From Monosiga brevicollis MX1 (lineage: Eukaryota; Opisthokonta; Choanoflagellata; Craspedida; Salpingoecidae), in the NCBI RefSeq assembly GCF_000002865.3, contig NW_001865041.1, positions 731,793 through 795,792 of the forward strand: DNA of 64,000 nucleotides, read 5' to 3'. Shown piece after piece: positions 10,058 through 25,600 of this stretch. The notes below the pieces were generated by a model, which was not told where the DNA came from, ran no database searches, and saw only the letters and a list, made by a program, of their open reading frames with translations. Numbering within the stretch: position 1 is the first letter of the stretch; each line of letters starts with the position of its first letter. The position numbers and the translations under genes were made by a program.

Positions 10058-12925
10058 TCATTTTTTGAAAAAATTGGCAATCGAAGCTTGCTTCTTCTTG
10101 GTGGAGCCCCCCTTCTTCTTGCCAGCGCTTGCGGCACTAATGGCCTCGCTCGCCTTGCGGTCTCGTTTTGCCTTGAGTCGCGCAAACTCAGCTTGAATCT
10201 CGTCCTCTGTCAACGCAACTTCTTCTGTCACTGTTTGCTCCTCCGTCACTAAAGCGCCCATGTATAGACGCACGGAAAGAAGGGCAGACCAGAGACAACA
10301 TGCGGCATGAGAAGGATGAGAAGCTACACTGCGAGGGGGACAACGCAGCCGTTAACCTCGGCTCCCCGACGACAGGACTAACCCAGGTAGCCACTGTCGT
10401 TGACAAAGTTCTTGTTCTTTTTCGTCGTGAGTACTTTGACGCGTGGAATGCTGGCCAGCAGCTCTGCAACGTGGTCGCGAGGCAGCATCAGGAATCGGTG
10501 CGCCGTTTGCCAGATGCACCAATGGGCATGATGACTTGTCAAGCGCCAAAGAGTGTGGCCAGTGCCAAGGGACGGTGAATAAGTACCTTCGTCCGTCTTT
10601 TCAGCCAACTTGAAGCTTTTGCCTGCTGCCGCCACTGCTCCTGTGCTTGTTCCCTGAAAGAGTAGCATGGGCATTGGAAGTCGGTACAGAATTGAGAAGC
10701 ATGGAAGAATCGCAAATCCAAAGCGAACGGACAGACTCACCGTAGCAGTACTCGGTGCACTTGATCCACTCTGGGCGGTACTGGAGGCGGATGAGGTTGA
10801 AGCGGCTTCATCTGGATTCGGAGCCGCGTCTGCCGCATCAATGGCCACTGTCAAAACGCCCAAACCCGACAGAACAAGCCGGTTCGCACGCGTGAGCAAA
10901 GCGGTTGACTCGTGTCGCGCGGAAGCACTGGGGCTCGCATCATTTGCAAGGTGACACGCTCCGGAGCAAGACGGTGATGGTTGATCGTACCCATTCGACC
11001 ATTGGCATCCATACGATACTTCTTCTGAACCGGCGCTTGCGATGGTTTCTTAGCACTGGGGCTTGGGGTATCCGACACAGCACGCTTGGCATCGTCACCA
11101 GACGCCTTTGTTAAATTCTTGGCCTGCTTTTCTGTCTGTGCCTTGGCTCGCGATGCGGTTTTCACTTCTTTGTTCTGAGGCTCACTCTTTTCGGTCTTTG
11201 GTGCAGGCTGTTCGCCCTCGTTGTTCTGAAGCTTGGTGGACTCGGTCGGGGTCTTATTGTGAGAGGGCGGCCGGGCGCTTGGCGCTGCGGTGTCATCCTC
11301 CGAATCGGAGTCATCCAAAAGCACGCCCTTTCTTTTCTTTGGGGTGGGCTCACTCTGTGTGGGTGCCTTGAATTCAATCCGCATAATTTCACGGCCGCAA
11401 GGCAGTCAGGAATACGATATGGCAGCCATCGAGGGCACACGAGCTGCGAGCGCTTACCGAAGGGGTGGCAGGCTTGGCGGTGGTTGCTGACGCTGATTTG
11501 CTGCTGGCAGTTTTGAACAGGCTGGGTTTACTGGGTTTGGCCTCTTTCTTGGCTGTTGTACTTGTAGCATTTGTGGAAGCGGGAGTGCTTTTCGAAGATG
11601 ATGTCGACGCCGTGGGCGTGGTAGCTGCACCTTTGTCCTTCTTTCCTTGTCCAAAAAAAGATTGGACTGATGTAGCCTTGCCCTGAAGGCAGGAGAAAGC
11701 GCATGCGATGGCCCGTTACAGGGGACATGGCACCACAGGTAAATGGCCCAATGGGTTTGCCAACATACTGACAAGCAGGCTTAGCCTTGACTGACCTTGT
11801 GTTTGGGAGGGGCAACGCCGCCGACCTTGGCGACGGCTGGTGGCAGGGTGGAACCTACGAGCAAGAAAAAAAAAAAAAAAAAAAAAAGTCGGAACCCAGA
11901 ACGAAATACAATCAGGAGGGAGATGGTCAGAGTTAAGCGGCAGCTCGTCGCACCTAGTCGAAGCTCATCTGCCTCATTCTCCTCTGAGGCTTCATCAAAC
12001 GAATTGACGGCTCTCACATCGCTACAGGCGATGCCACTAGACCTAGAGCAACAGTTTAAACAAAGAAACATGGCCATGCAGAAGAGCGTGAGGTTGCGCG
12101 AGGTAGCACGGCACGAAGACCATTATCGTGAGGCGAACAAGATGTCTCAGGTTGGGCGGGAAAATATGGCTTTTTGCACTGGTGCTGCAAAGGGACGTAC
12201 GATTGCATCGCGCCGAGATTGGCCTTGACTGCATCATAGTCTGCACTGTACAGCACAGCAGCCGCATCCTAAATTGTGTGTTTTAAGGTTGTTTTTGGTG
12301 TTTCATTGAGTGGTCTTCGACATGGCAAATGAACGGAGCCATGGATGCAGGGGTACATGCAAGATCAGCTGCTGCTCCACGATCAGAACAACAGGGGCCA
12401 AACGGACCTTGGGCAGGCTGGCTTGTAGCGCGTAGACATGAACACTCGTGATTTGCTTGAGTTTGTGTTGCAGCGCAGCAAGCTCAGATTCGGAAACCAC
12501 AGAGCACACCATGCGGCTGTGCTCGTCGACGCCCGACAAGAAGAAAAGCGCCTGAACTTGACCGCGGTGTTGGTCGTAATAGGCAAACAACATTCTGTGG
12601 CAAAGGGGAGCAAGGCACGGAACCAGATTGTGAAGCAAGGCACACGCCGTGCGAGGCTCAGGCTCAAGGGGATGCGCCGTTCCAGAAAGCGATCCAAAGG
12701 TGGGTTACCTCTTGGCAACGTTGGCTGGAACGCCAAGTCGACGACTCAACACCTTGTACGTGACCTGTGGGGCAGGCGATTGGGACCAGAGCAGCGAAAA
12801 CGGTGAGGTCTGGTTGCGCATATGCGCGCCTCGCCATCAAACGGACTAACCACTTCATCATTGTCGTTGATGTATTCTTCGATGTTCTGCAAATACAGCG
12901 CATCCATCTGGTCCTCAATCGCCAT
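10058..12925 (-). CDS. POLD3: DNA polymerase delta subunit 3 (p66/Pol32 family)
   Basis: The N terminus (MDALYLQNIEEYINDND, then VTYKVLSRRLGVP in the next exon) tracks human POLD3 (LYLENIDEFVTDQNKIVTYKWLSYTLGV). Further exons give MLFAYYDQ, SVHVYALQASLPK and YSADYDAVKANLG, all with human counterparts. The middle is Lys/Ser/Pro-rich and disordered, with a REV1-interacting-like motif ATSVQSFFGQGKK (about 11640-11690). Near the end, KNFVNDSGYLVTEEQ matches the human KTYVDGEGCIVTEK. The protein finishes with a PCNA-binding PIP box, QASIANFF, three residues before the stop. POLD3 bridges polymerase delta to PCNA and to polymerase zeta/REV1. I count about nine exons, one intron holding a 23-base A run. 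The start at 12925 is the ATG before EDQMDALYL; the ATG at MDALYL is an alternative. Confidence 0.92.
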
Positions 12926-13444
12926 CCTGGCCGGTAATCTGAGTGCCTGTGCCCCGGGGTCCTGCCAGTCTGTGTGCCTGTGAGAATGACAATCGCCCAA
13001 ATTGTTGGTTCTGTTGCTTTATGCGGTTCGTAACGGTCACAAGAACCCCTCAATTGTCAGATGTCAGATGTCAGATGTCAGATTAGAGCGCAGGGAACGA
13101 TGAAGATGAAGTTATTGCCTCGAAACACGGTGTTATTGTCAACTGCTTAACCCGAATAGCGTTATGGCTGGAAGTGTTTTCCGGGCTTGTTGTCGTTGTT
13201 GTGCATTCTTGCACTGTGCTGGCTTTCTTCTTCTGCTGTTGTAGTTTTTTCTTTGTGAGTTGTGGCACATCATCGTCATCGTCAACAGCTCCAACCCTCT
13301 GCCCTCAGGTCAGGAAACAGGACGTGAGACGACGACCAGGCACCCGTCTCGACGGCCCCGCACTCAGTGGTCTGGTGGGGAAAAGCAAGCTTGTCAGTCA
13401 GGGAGGCTCTGTATCTCTTGCCGAAGTAAGGAAACAAGGTGGTC
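12926..13444. promoter_or_regulatory. divergent intergenic region, POLD3 / Tim44-like gene
   Basis: About 520 bases between two start codons on opposite strands. It contains a perfect tandem array of four TGTCAGA heptamers (13055-13082) about 130 bases upstream of the POLD3 ATG. No exon is seen. It probably holds both promoters. Confidence 0.5.
13055..13082. repeat. tandem heptamer (TGTCAGA)x4
   Basis: Four perfect copies of a 7-base unit in the POLD3 upstream region. A cluster of identical short units near a start codon could be a factor-binding array, or just a minisatellite. Nothing else supports either reading. Confidence 0.85.
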
Positions 13445-14606
13445 ATGTGGTTTCAAACCGCAGCCCCACTGGCCCGCGCGCGCGCGCTTCGTCTGGCGCC
13501 GGCTGTACATCAACAGCAACGCACCTTTCTCAACTGGATTAAGCGCCAGTTCCAACTGTCCCAGCTCCGTTCCCAATGGGGCTTCAAGGAGGAGGAATTC
13601 ACAAAGGTACGAAGCCGGTAAAGCACTTTTTCCCGCACTTCCTTGACCACGAACACGCTTCCACCAATGCCACTCGCCTGACGTGTTGACACCACAAACA
13701 GGATGCTGCCGCCGCCTACCAGGCCGTCTTGGACACGGTCAATGCCCGTGACGTATCGGGCCTGCGCGCCATGCGCCGGGCCATCCACCCCACTGTCATG
13801 CAGAAACTGGAAAAATTCATGAAGGTACAGCTGCCGACCATGCCGTCAACCAACGCAAATCGCATCGATTTCTCATGACGTTGTGTTGGCCCTTGGTGGT
13901 TGACCTGCATGTGGGCTAGACAAACACGCAACATGTGGACATGGAAGTTTACGATGCAAAGATGGAGGGTCTCGTGGGCCGCATGAAGGAGGACCCCCAG
14001 AATCAAGAATCCACGGCCTATGTTATTATGATTATGAAGGCGCGTCTGCGCACCACGGTTTTGGGACATTGGACCCCTGAGGAGCTGCACCGCTTAACCA
14101 CTAGCCCAGACCCTGGCACCAAGTCCACAGAGGCAGAGACTGACGCCAAGCCAGCCACAGGCCCTAGTCAACCAGCTCACAGCGAAGACCTACCCGACCG
14201 CGTTGTCGAGAGCCATTGCATGTTTGTGTTTGAGTCGCCTGTCGTGCGCCTGCAGACCGACTACCGATACTCCCCAGACCTTGTGCCAGAACCCGACTGG
14301 CAGCTGGTTGTTATTAGCGACCCTGTACCATCTGGAGACGCACACTACAGCATCACCGTCTTTGACGACCCCAACCAAGCGCATGACCGTGATGATAAAG
14401 AGGTTGGCCAACGGCGTACGACACAGCATACCCGCGACTACGATCGTCCGCGCGCTCAAAATGGCGACGAAGAACACGATCAACGCCATCATAACGATGA
14501 CCGTGGTGCCCAAAATGAAGCATCATCAGCACGTGGCCGCGCCAGGAGCCGCGCTCGCAGCCACGAAGCGCGCCAGCCCCGGCGCCGGGGACGTCGCAAC
14601 AACTAA
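13445..14606 (+). CDS. mitochondrial Tim44/mL45-fold protein
   Basis: Three exons, all joined in phase 0. Exon 1 (13445-13606) begins MWFQTAAPLARARALRLAP, an Arg-rich, acid-free stretch like a mitochondrial presequence, followed by RTFLNWIKRQFQLSQLR. Exon 2 reads AYQAVLDTVNARDVSGLRAM. Exon 3 continues TNTQHVDMEVYDAK and, after an acidic insert, VESHCMFVFESPVVRLQ and DWQLVVISDP. The helix followed by a sheet with a late F-E-x-x-x-x...W-x-L pattern resembles the Tim44 C-terminal fold shared by the import motor subunit TIM44 and ribosomal protein mL45/Mba1. The tail is low-complexity, rich in His, Asp and then Arg. Which of the two families it belongs to is not settled by eye; mL45 seems slightly better. 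A structure-based search would decide. Confidence 0.55.
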
Positions 14607-14974
14607 ATGAAAAGAGCACAACCCTGGTCAATGTGCCCATTCCCGATGCCCTCACAATTTTGCTAAAGATCAGACGGCCTTGCGCCATTGCTTAAGCAAT
14701 TCATTTGCTTCTCTGTCTTCCCTGGGCACAGCCAAGTTGTCAATGGAAACGATGAATACATCCAGAATACCACCAAAAAAAAATGATTTGCAATGGGAAG
14801 TCAAAGAAAGAAAAAACAAAAACGAAGCTTTGTACAAAAAAAACATGCCAACCCTTAGCATCATGTACAGCGAGATGGCGCCCTGGTGACGGGGCAGACA
14901 CAAGGCAAACGCAACGCACGGCGCCGTGCAAGCCCAAGGAGGATTACAAGAGGTCAGGCACCGGCGCGTAGAGT
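14607..14974. other. convergent intergenic region
   Basis: Lies between the stops of the Tim44-like gene (+) and the HPt gene (-). A-rich tracts at 14774-14785 and 14811-14842 are seen. No supported exon. Confidence 0.4.
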
Positions 14975-15569
14975 TCAAAGCAGGCTTTCCTGCAGCTGCT
15001 GGACCGTGTCCTATCGAGCATGGCAGCCAAAGAGTGAGCACTGGCTCTTGTTTCAGTGCTTTAGTTCAGCTGCCGCCTCATCCTATCCGCAAACAAACAG
15101 ACTGTTCAAGGTTTGGGTGACACATACCCGCAGGACGTTGGGGAGCACTTGATCATAAATCTGCACGAGCCGTGCTGGGTTTTGCTGGGGGCCGAAGCGC
15201 CCCAGGATTTCTGTGCACAAGCAAGCACCAGGCACTGAGTGTCATTGGGTGCCCGTCAAGGCAATAAACGCGCACATTGATCGGGCCAACTACCTCTCAC
15301 GCACCGAGCTGGTTGCAAACATGTGCCAACCGTACACAGCCGATCATGCAGGTGCCGCTCTTCAGGCCATGGGCGAGGTCACCAAATTCCTGCATTTGCT
15401 CACCATTGAGCGTGGGCTGGCTGCGCAACGCCTGCATCGCCGCAATCTTCTCGTGAATCACCTTCATTGCTTCTTGATACAGATTAGGAACGCTCTCCAA
15501 CGTCTCGAGCACGCTGTGATCCAACACTACCAACGCCTGAGGATCCTGCGCCAGTACGGCCTCGGCCAT
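14975..15569 (-). CDS. HPt (histidine phosphotransfer) protein, Ypd1-like
   Basis: Three exons give about 130 residues. Exon 1 starts MAEAVLAQDPQALVVLD and ends with DLAHGLKSGTCMIGCVRLA followed by HVCNQLG. This fits the HPt core, in which a phospho-accepting His sits in H-x-L-K-[GS]; yeast Ypd1 has LGHFLKGSSAALGLQRIAWVCE. Exon 2 adds EILGRFGPQQNPARLVQ and exon 3 ends DTVQQLQESLL. The length is normal for a single-domain phosphotransfer protein that passes phosphate between a hybrid histidine kinase and a response regulator. No kinase or receiver domain lies nearby. The start at 15569 is chosen because upstream sequence in the same frame is low-quality. The helix-bundle assignment is by motif only. 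Confidence 0.75.
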
Positions 15570-16021
15570 CTTGAACTGGTCACAAACAGGGGAGGGGTGC
15601 GGGTTGCAAACAGAGCGGGATGTGGTGGTCCACAACTTGCGCGACACGGCAAACAAGCTCGTTTCGAGAAAACCCCCAACCCCTGCGCAGGGAGAAGCCC
15701 GTTGAACGACAGGAAACAGCGGTATCACCGCCACTGCCACCAACGACGACTGAGATGGAAATGACAATGACAAAAAAAAAAAAAGCTAACACGCCGTAGT
15801 AAACTACCCAAATACCTGCACTAACTCGTCATTGTGGGTATATTAAAACTGCATCAACTATCCCATCTGCTGCAATTAAGCGATCCGTCATATTTTTTTA
15901 TTTTTTTTTTTCCTTTACGAGTGTTTGCTCGATCTCTCACCTTGACGCGCCGTTGGCAGCGCCGCTTCCATCACAACGCCAGCCATGTGGCCGTGATTGA
16001 CCTTTGGTGCACAAAACGATC

Positions 16022-17078
16022 ATGGTGAGTTGTTGCATACTTGAACGGGGAAGAGCTTCCTGTCAACCTCAGCTCGCGATCACCTTTACCTTTCGGCGTG
16101 TACAGGGCAGCTCGGCCTCCACCCAGCGGTCTGTGGAGCTCAATGGTATCCAAGGTTCGCAGCTAATCGCCGTCGGCAGTCATGGAAAAAGCCACCACGC
16201 ATTGTTTTCATCCAATGGCATAGCACGCCACTCATGTCACCTCCTCCGTTTGGCAGTATCAAGCCAGTTCTTGGCCCGATGCCTCAAAGAGCTGCGCAGC
16301 CGGAATATAGTTCAGTTTGACCAAAGCATTCAGCTCGAACCGCTTGTGATCGAGCTTTCAGACTCCAGGTAGACCTACTTTTGCACCATCGCCACCTTCG
16401 CACCAGCTTCACCGCCCGATCCTTGCCCTTTTTTTTCACGAATCTCGCCATCTTGTTCAGGAAAACCCTCCGCGCTGCGCTTCAACAGGAGCTTCGACCT
16501 CAGCGTGATGTCGATCCCGCCTTGCAATTGATCTATCTGCTGCACGTCCTATCACCGCAGCATCAACCGCCAGCGGCTCGTATCGCCTGTACGTGAGCTC
16601 CACCGTCCCAGCGCATGAGAGGACGCAGGCAGAGATCGGCGGACTGGTCTGCGCGTAGCGAGCGCTCTGGAACAGGGCGGTTGTTGATTCTTGCTCTCTT
16701 TCACCCTTGTTGATAGTACTCTTGCGCCTGGCCAGCACATCCCCCAAAGCCGCCGTTTATGAAACTCGTCGTCTCTTTGACGTGATTCAGATGGACTTTG
16801 CAGAAAATCTGCCGCGCGAGGCGCTACTCCAGGTGTGTTCATGATGACCCGCCACTCGCTGTCATCCCCTTAAGTCTTGGAGTCTCGTGAGCTGCGCTTT
16901 GCGGACAGGGTGTCAACCTCACGTGTGTGCCGCCCTTGGCCCTTGGTCTACCATATGCCGTCAGCATCGCCGCGGATTTGCACTGCCCCCCCAGTTGAGT
17001 GAGTCTGCTGCCCGCACTTTTCTCCTTGAGCACAAGGCCGACCGACTCCTGGAGTGGCGCTTTCTGGACTCGCTCTGA
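16022..17078 (+). CDS. unidentified multi-exon gene
   Basis: Splice signals and phases give one coherent reading. The ATG is the last codon of the first exon (GTGAGT follows at once), then GSSASTQRSVELNGIQ, then VSSQFLARCLKELRSRN and IQLEPLVIELSDSR. It continues with KTLRAALQQELRPQRDVD, LIYLLHVLSPQHQPP, RLFDVIQMDFAENLPREA and a final exon ending EHKADRLLEWRFLDSL. The product looks mostly helical and soluble, roughly 250 residues. I do not recognise the family. The last exon boundary is uncertain: the frame stays open from 16877 through the stop, and a further small intron is possible. It is divergent from the HPt gene and converges on MCM7. Confidence 0.45.
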
Positions 17079-17359
17079 ATTGCGTGGCATCCCCGCAAGC
17101 CCTTTCCAACTTCATTGACATTTTACATGTTACATACATGTTAATCAAATTTAAACCCCCCCCCCCCCCCCTTGTTCTGAGCATGAAAAGAGCAGTGCAA
17201 CCAAAATCAATTCACGCGCAAAACGCAAAAACGCTGGACCACACACAACAAAAACATGAAACACACAAAGAGCCGAACCAGACGCACGCCGTCGAGAACA
17301 GCCCATGTATTGGCCATGACTGAAGATCCAAGGCCCACCTCGTTGGTCCATCTCCTGAT

Positions 17360-21083
<3,724 letters not shown>

Positions 21084-22069
21084 GGCACTGGGGTGTGGCT
21101 CAGCTCGTGAGCTGAACACAAAGTTTGGCCGGCTCGACTTTGATCCGAGAGCCCAGGGGGAGCACCGTTTGAGCTCTTGCTCGAACCCGCTGCTGGAAAC
21201 AGGTGCTCGATCGCCCTGTGACCGGAGAAACGAGAGTTTTGCTGGGTACCCTGGACTTGAATTTTCTAAAGTTCAAATCCTGCACCACCTACAGCTGCCT
21301 GACCTGGGCGCAACCACAGACGATTTGACCGAGGCCAAGTCTTGTTCTCTATCGGTCGCGCGCGCGCGTGATCAAGCAAAAGCAAGAATTGGGAACTGGC
21401 GACTGATTTTCTCCTTTTTTTATCTTTGTCACGATTTGGCCGTTAATCGGCGCCAATTTTTTGCGAATGCTTTAAAGTGGAAAAATATCAATCAGAATTA
21501 TAGATAATTCAACAAAGTTGTGTCAAATAACGCCAGAGCTTGTGAGTGGCGCCGAAACTTTGGTCAAAGGCTGTTAGGTTGTCGAGCTGTCAGTGAGTCC
21601 AGGTCAGGTCGCCTTGCCCAACTGCCACCGGACAACGGCAATTTAAATTGGATGCTGGCCGCTCTGCCAACCTGCTCCTCAAGACGTTGGTTGACTGCCC
21701 TCTGCGAGTCAGGTTGTAGTTGTCGCACACCACAAGTTTGAGCACTGAACACATCCAAACCTTTCAGTCAAAGAGAGAATGGTTGAAGTGTGATTTTTCC
21801 AATCTTACCAATACAACAAAAACCAAGGCCTTTCCTTTCACTCTCAATGCAAGCTGCTGCCCATAGCAAAACGCTGCTGCTCCTGCAAGTCCGAGAAAGG
21901 GCAGCGCAAGAACTTGGCACGCCTTCCTTCCATCTCATTGGCCTTTGAAAAACTCAATGCAAGTTGCTGCCAGCTCGACTCTTTTGCCCTGTGACAGAGA
22001 ATAGTGGTAACTGCCTTCTAGATTTCTCTCTCTCAAGCTCTCTCTCAAGCTCTCTCTCAAGCTCTCTCT

Positions 22070-22107
<38 letters not shown>

Positions 22108-22629
22108 CTCTCTCTCTCTCTTTCTCTCTCTCTCTCAAGCTCTCTCTCAAGCTCTCTCTCTCTCAAGCTCTCTCAAGCTCTCAAGCTCTCATCAAGCTTT
22201 CAAGCTCTCTCAAGCTCTCTCTCAAGCTCTCTCTCTCTCTCACGCACTTGTACCTTCCAATCCGGTCTTTGGCTTCCAAGCAAACCACCCATCTTCTTCT
22301 TCTTTCTTTCTTCCTTAAGAGTCATAGCTGAAAAGGGGGTGGAGCTTTTCGTGCCCATCACCACCACAACAACATCAACACACAACAACAACAGCAGCAG
22401 CAGCAGCAACAGGACCAAAGGAGGTGGGTGCGCGCCTGAGCCCCTCCCCATCCCCAATACTGCAGCCCGGCCCGCATTTCTGTGCTTCTGCCATTCCCAT
22501 CCTCTGTTCTGAACCTTTGATTCTCTTGCTTCAAGTGTCTCGTTCCCAACACTTTGGCTTACTGTTGCTGGTGCTGTCGCGCGCCGTCAATTCACAAGGG
22601 CAGAGGAACCCGTGTCCATCACTGCCAGA
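21084..22629. other. long divergent intergenic region, MCM7 / phosphatase gene
   Basis: About 1.5 kb with no exon I can support. The sequence is AT-richer around 21410-21520 and carries a CT/CAAG satellite at 22021-22249. It must contain the promoters of both MCM7 and the phosphatase. Confidence 0.4.
22021..22249. repeat. degenerate (CT)n/CAAGCTCTCT satellite
   Basis: About 230 bases built from CTCTCT runs regularly interrupted by CAAG, often spaced by 10 bases. It lies about 380 bases upstream of the phosphatase ATG. Pyrimidine-rich on the coding strand. Confidence 0.9.
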
Positions 22630-25600
22630 ATGGGCGCCGATCTGAGCACGGCGGCCAACGCCGAATCATCTGACGAGTTTCTGAAGGCCGTCCTGGGTGC
22701 AGCGTACGATCCCAACACCTCGCTCGGCCAAGATTTCGACCCCAGCACTCTGTTACCTCCCCAACTCAAGAGCGCCACGACTGAGGACCTCAAGGAGCTA
22801 CGCGACCTTGCAGGTAGAACCTTGCCACCCGTACCATGCCTACTCTGCTGTCAGTAACACGATACAGTCTTAACCAACAACCTTGCTCGGCACTTTGCGC
22901 TTGATTCTAGCGCGCCACTCGCAAAAGCTGCGCGCCCAAATCAAGGCCCACTCGGCCAACAACAATGCTGGTTTTATCGAGACCTTTACATCCATAAGGG
23001 ATGGCCTTGGTTCGTAAGCTGCTCATCAATTTGCTCGTTGGTCCCGCGCGACGAGAAACAGAAGTCGGTTCTAGAGCACCGAAGCACACGCTCTGTTTTT
23101 TCCTCCCCTTGTCGTTCTCTCCGGTCCTTTCGAAGGTGCGCGTGATTTTGTTTGCGCTCACATCCTTTCTATCCGGGTGCAAAATGTACAGGCTCAGCTG
23201 CGACCGCCTCGCGGTCCGATGCAAACCAGCATCTGAACCGCTACTCCAACATTGTCGCCTATGATGCAACGCGTGTTCTCGTTCCGAAAAACAAAGTCCG
23301 TTGCTCAAGCAGTGGCAGACCCACTGACTTTCACCTCCACACCGGCTCGCCCCAAACCGAGGAAAGGCAACAACTGATGGCGAATATTTGGCTCATGGTG
23401 CACAGGAGAACTTCAATTGTGATTATGTCAACGCCAACTGGATTCCCAGTGAGGGCCCTCGCAAATACATTGCGGCCCAAGGCCCCGTGCCAGCCAGTCT
23501 GGTGTCGTACGTGTATTTACCAACGTGTCTAAATCTCTGCTTCTGCGACATGTGCCACCCATGACCGTGGTTCCCTTTTGGTGGATTATTTTGTCTTAGG
23601 TTCTGGCAAATGGTTGTCGAGCACGATGCCCGACTCATCGTCATGCTGACCAACGAGGTGCCCATTTGCAAAACTTGGAGGCCCATATCAATGTTGGCCT
23701 CTTTTCGAGTCATGCCTGGCTCACGTTTCCTGATGCCACATGCAGATTGAGGGTGGCAAGCTCAAGTGTCATCGCTACTGGCCTGATGACAACATGGCCA
23801 AGGCAAGTCACCCCCAAGTGGTTTCCCAGTGAATCGCACGTTTGCTCACAAGTAGCCTCCTCTTGTTTTTCCCTCTTTCGATCCTCCCCGTTTCCTCTCT
23901 GGGCTGAACGCTCATGCAGCCCGTCAAAAAAGTCAAGATTGGTACTTACATCGTTAGCTTTGAAGGGGAAGAAAGTTTTCCCACTTATGTGCACCGCAAG
24001 TTCAAACTGTATCTTGAGAGCGGCGAGGCGGTGTGTCTGGTGCTGTCCACCGTACCTGCCCGCTTTAATCATAGCGTGTATTGAGCTTGATTCACCTTGG
24101 CGCTCTGTGCATAGCGCGATGTGTCGCAAATGGCGTACACAGCCTGGCCCGATCACGGCGTGCCTGCCACGACAAAGGAACTGCTTGGCTTTCGGTAAAT
24201 TTCTTGTCATATACACGCGTCCTTCGCGCGCACTGTCATGCCCAGCAAACCCGCGTTTAACAGCAGACACGTGTGCCTCCTCTCCCTAGCCTGGCAGTCA
24301 AGGACCAACTCAAACGTCTCAACTGCACTCCCTTGATTCACTGCTCGGCTGGTGTTGGTCGCACGGGTACCTTCATTGGCTTGGATCGGTAAGCCATTGT
24401 TACGTTGTTCCGGCTGCCTTGCTCAAACATTGCAACAATGAGGCACTCCTACAGACATCATGTCTCACAACCTCTCCAATGACAGGTACATTGACCGTGT
24501 CCTGTCCAAGCGCGACGCGGACGTGCTGGATATTGTGCGCGACATGCGACGGGCCCGAAACTTTATGGTCCAGTCTCAAGTTTGTTCTCGCCCGATTAGC
24601 CCAGGCCGTCGTTGAAATCTGCACCACCACGCTCACGACTTGCGTATGATCTTTGATCGTTGTTGTCTGGCGTCACATAGATCCAGTTTGTCTACCTCTT
24701 CCTTGTGTGCTTGGATGCCATGGATCAGCTCGAGAAGCTGCTCGACAAGTATCTAGCCCTTGCTACCAAATCTGAAGAAGAACAACAGGAAGAAGAGTTG
24801 GCTGCTCTGACTCGTAAGCCAAAAGCACGTTGCATGTACCAAAGGTGTTGTGGTGCTCATAGAGCGTGCTTCCTTCTGATGTCGGTACACAGAGGAACTG
24901 GTTGCCACGGAGGATGAGGCCGTGGCCACGATCAAGCGCAAGGCAAAGGAGGCGGTTAGTTTTTGCTGTCAATTTGATTCCCAGCCGTCCCACGTCTCCT
25001 GCTGGCCTGTGCTCACGTAACCGCAAATGTTCGGCCTGTGTCTTTGCTGCCATGCATTTTTAATTACACTCTTAGCGTGGCAGTGCAGCGGATGTTTTTG
25101 CTGCTGGACCTGTGCAGAAGGACACAGTACGTGCCCGTCCCAAGCAACAATTTGAGGCCACTGTGGCCTTTTTGTGGTTTTTGTTTGTTCGCTTGTCTCT
25201 TCGAGCCGGCGTGTGAAAAGGCTGGAGTGACCATGAGCGAAAAAAAAAGGGGGGGGGGTTGCATATTCATGGCCTTTGACCCGGACAGGCGCCGCCAGCA
25301 CAAGCTCCAACAATTGCGGAGCGCAAGGCCAGTGTGCAAGCAGCCAAACCAGCGACCGACACTGGAGGTAGGTTGCGTTTGAACATCAGTGACTCCAGCG
25401 CACTCTTGCTGGCAAAGGCTTGGGTTACCTGCTACTGTTTCTTGGTTACTCAAGCCATGCAATTGACATGATAGGGGCAACTCAAGCGGCGTCGGTCATC
25501 GGCCGTGTGCCATCCGTGGAAGTGCGCTTGAAGGCACTTTCAGAGTCGGTATGTCTGGGTCCTGGAGAAGACGCACGCCATCAGCGGGTTCCTCTCGGTG

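Noticed and set aside
13935-14010. Start of the Tim44-like protein at 13935
   Set aside because: The frame continues upstream through two more phase-0 exons with a mitochondrial presequence. Also, 13439 is a GTG, so the first true ATG is 13445.
16260-16560. Similarity of the unidentified gene to HELQ/POLQ helicase ends
   Set aside because: Only a short leucine-rich stretch (LIYLLHVLSP) recalls those proteins. No helicase motif is present, so no name was assigned.
22021-22249. Tandem CT/CAAG array as a CRISPR-like array
   Set aside because: There are no spacers and the units are degenerate microsatellite. The host is a eukaryote.
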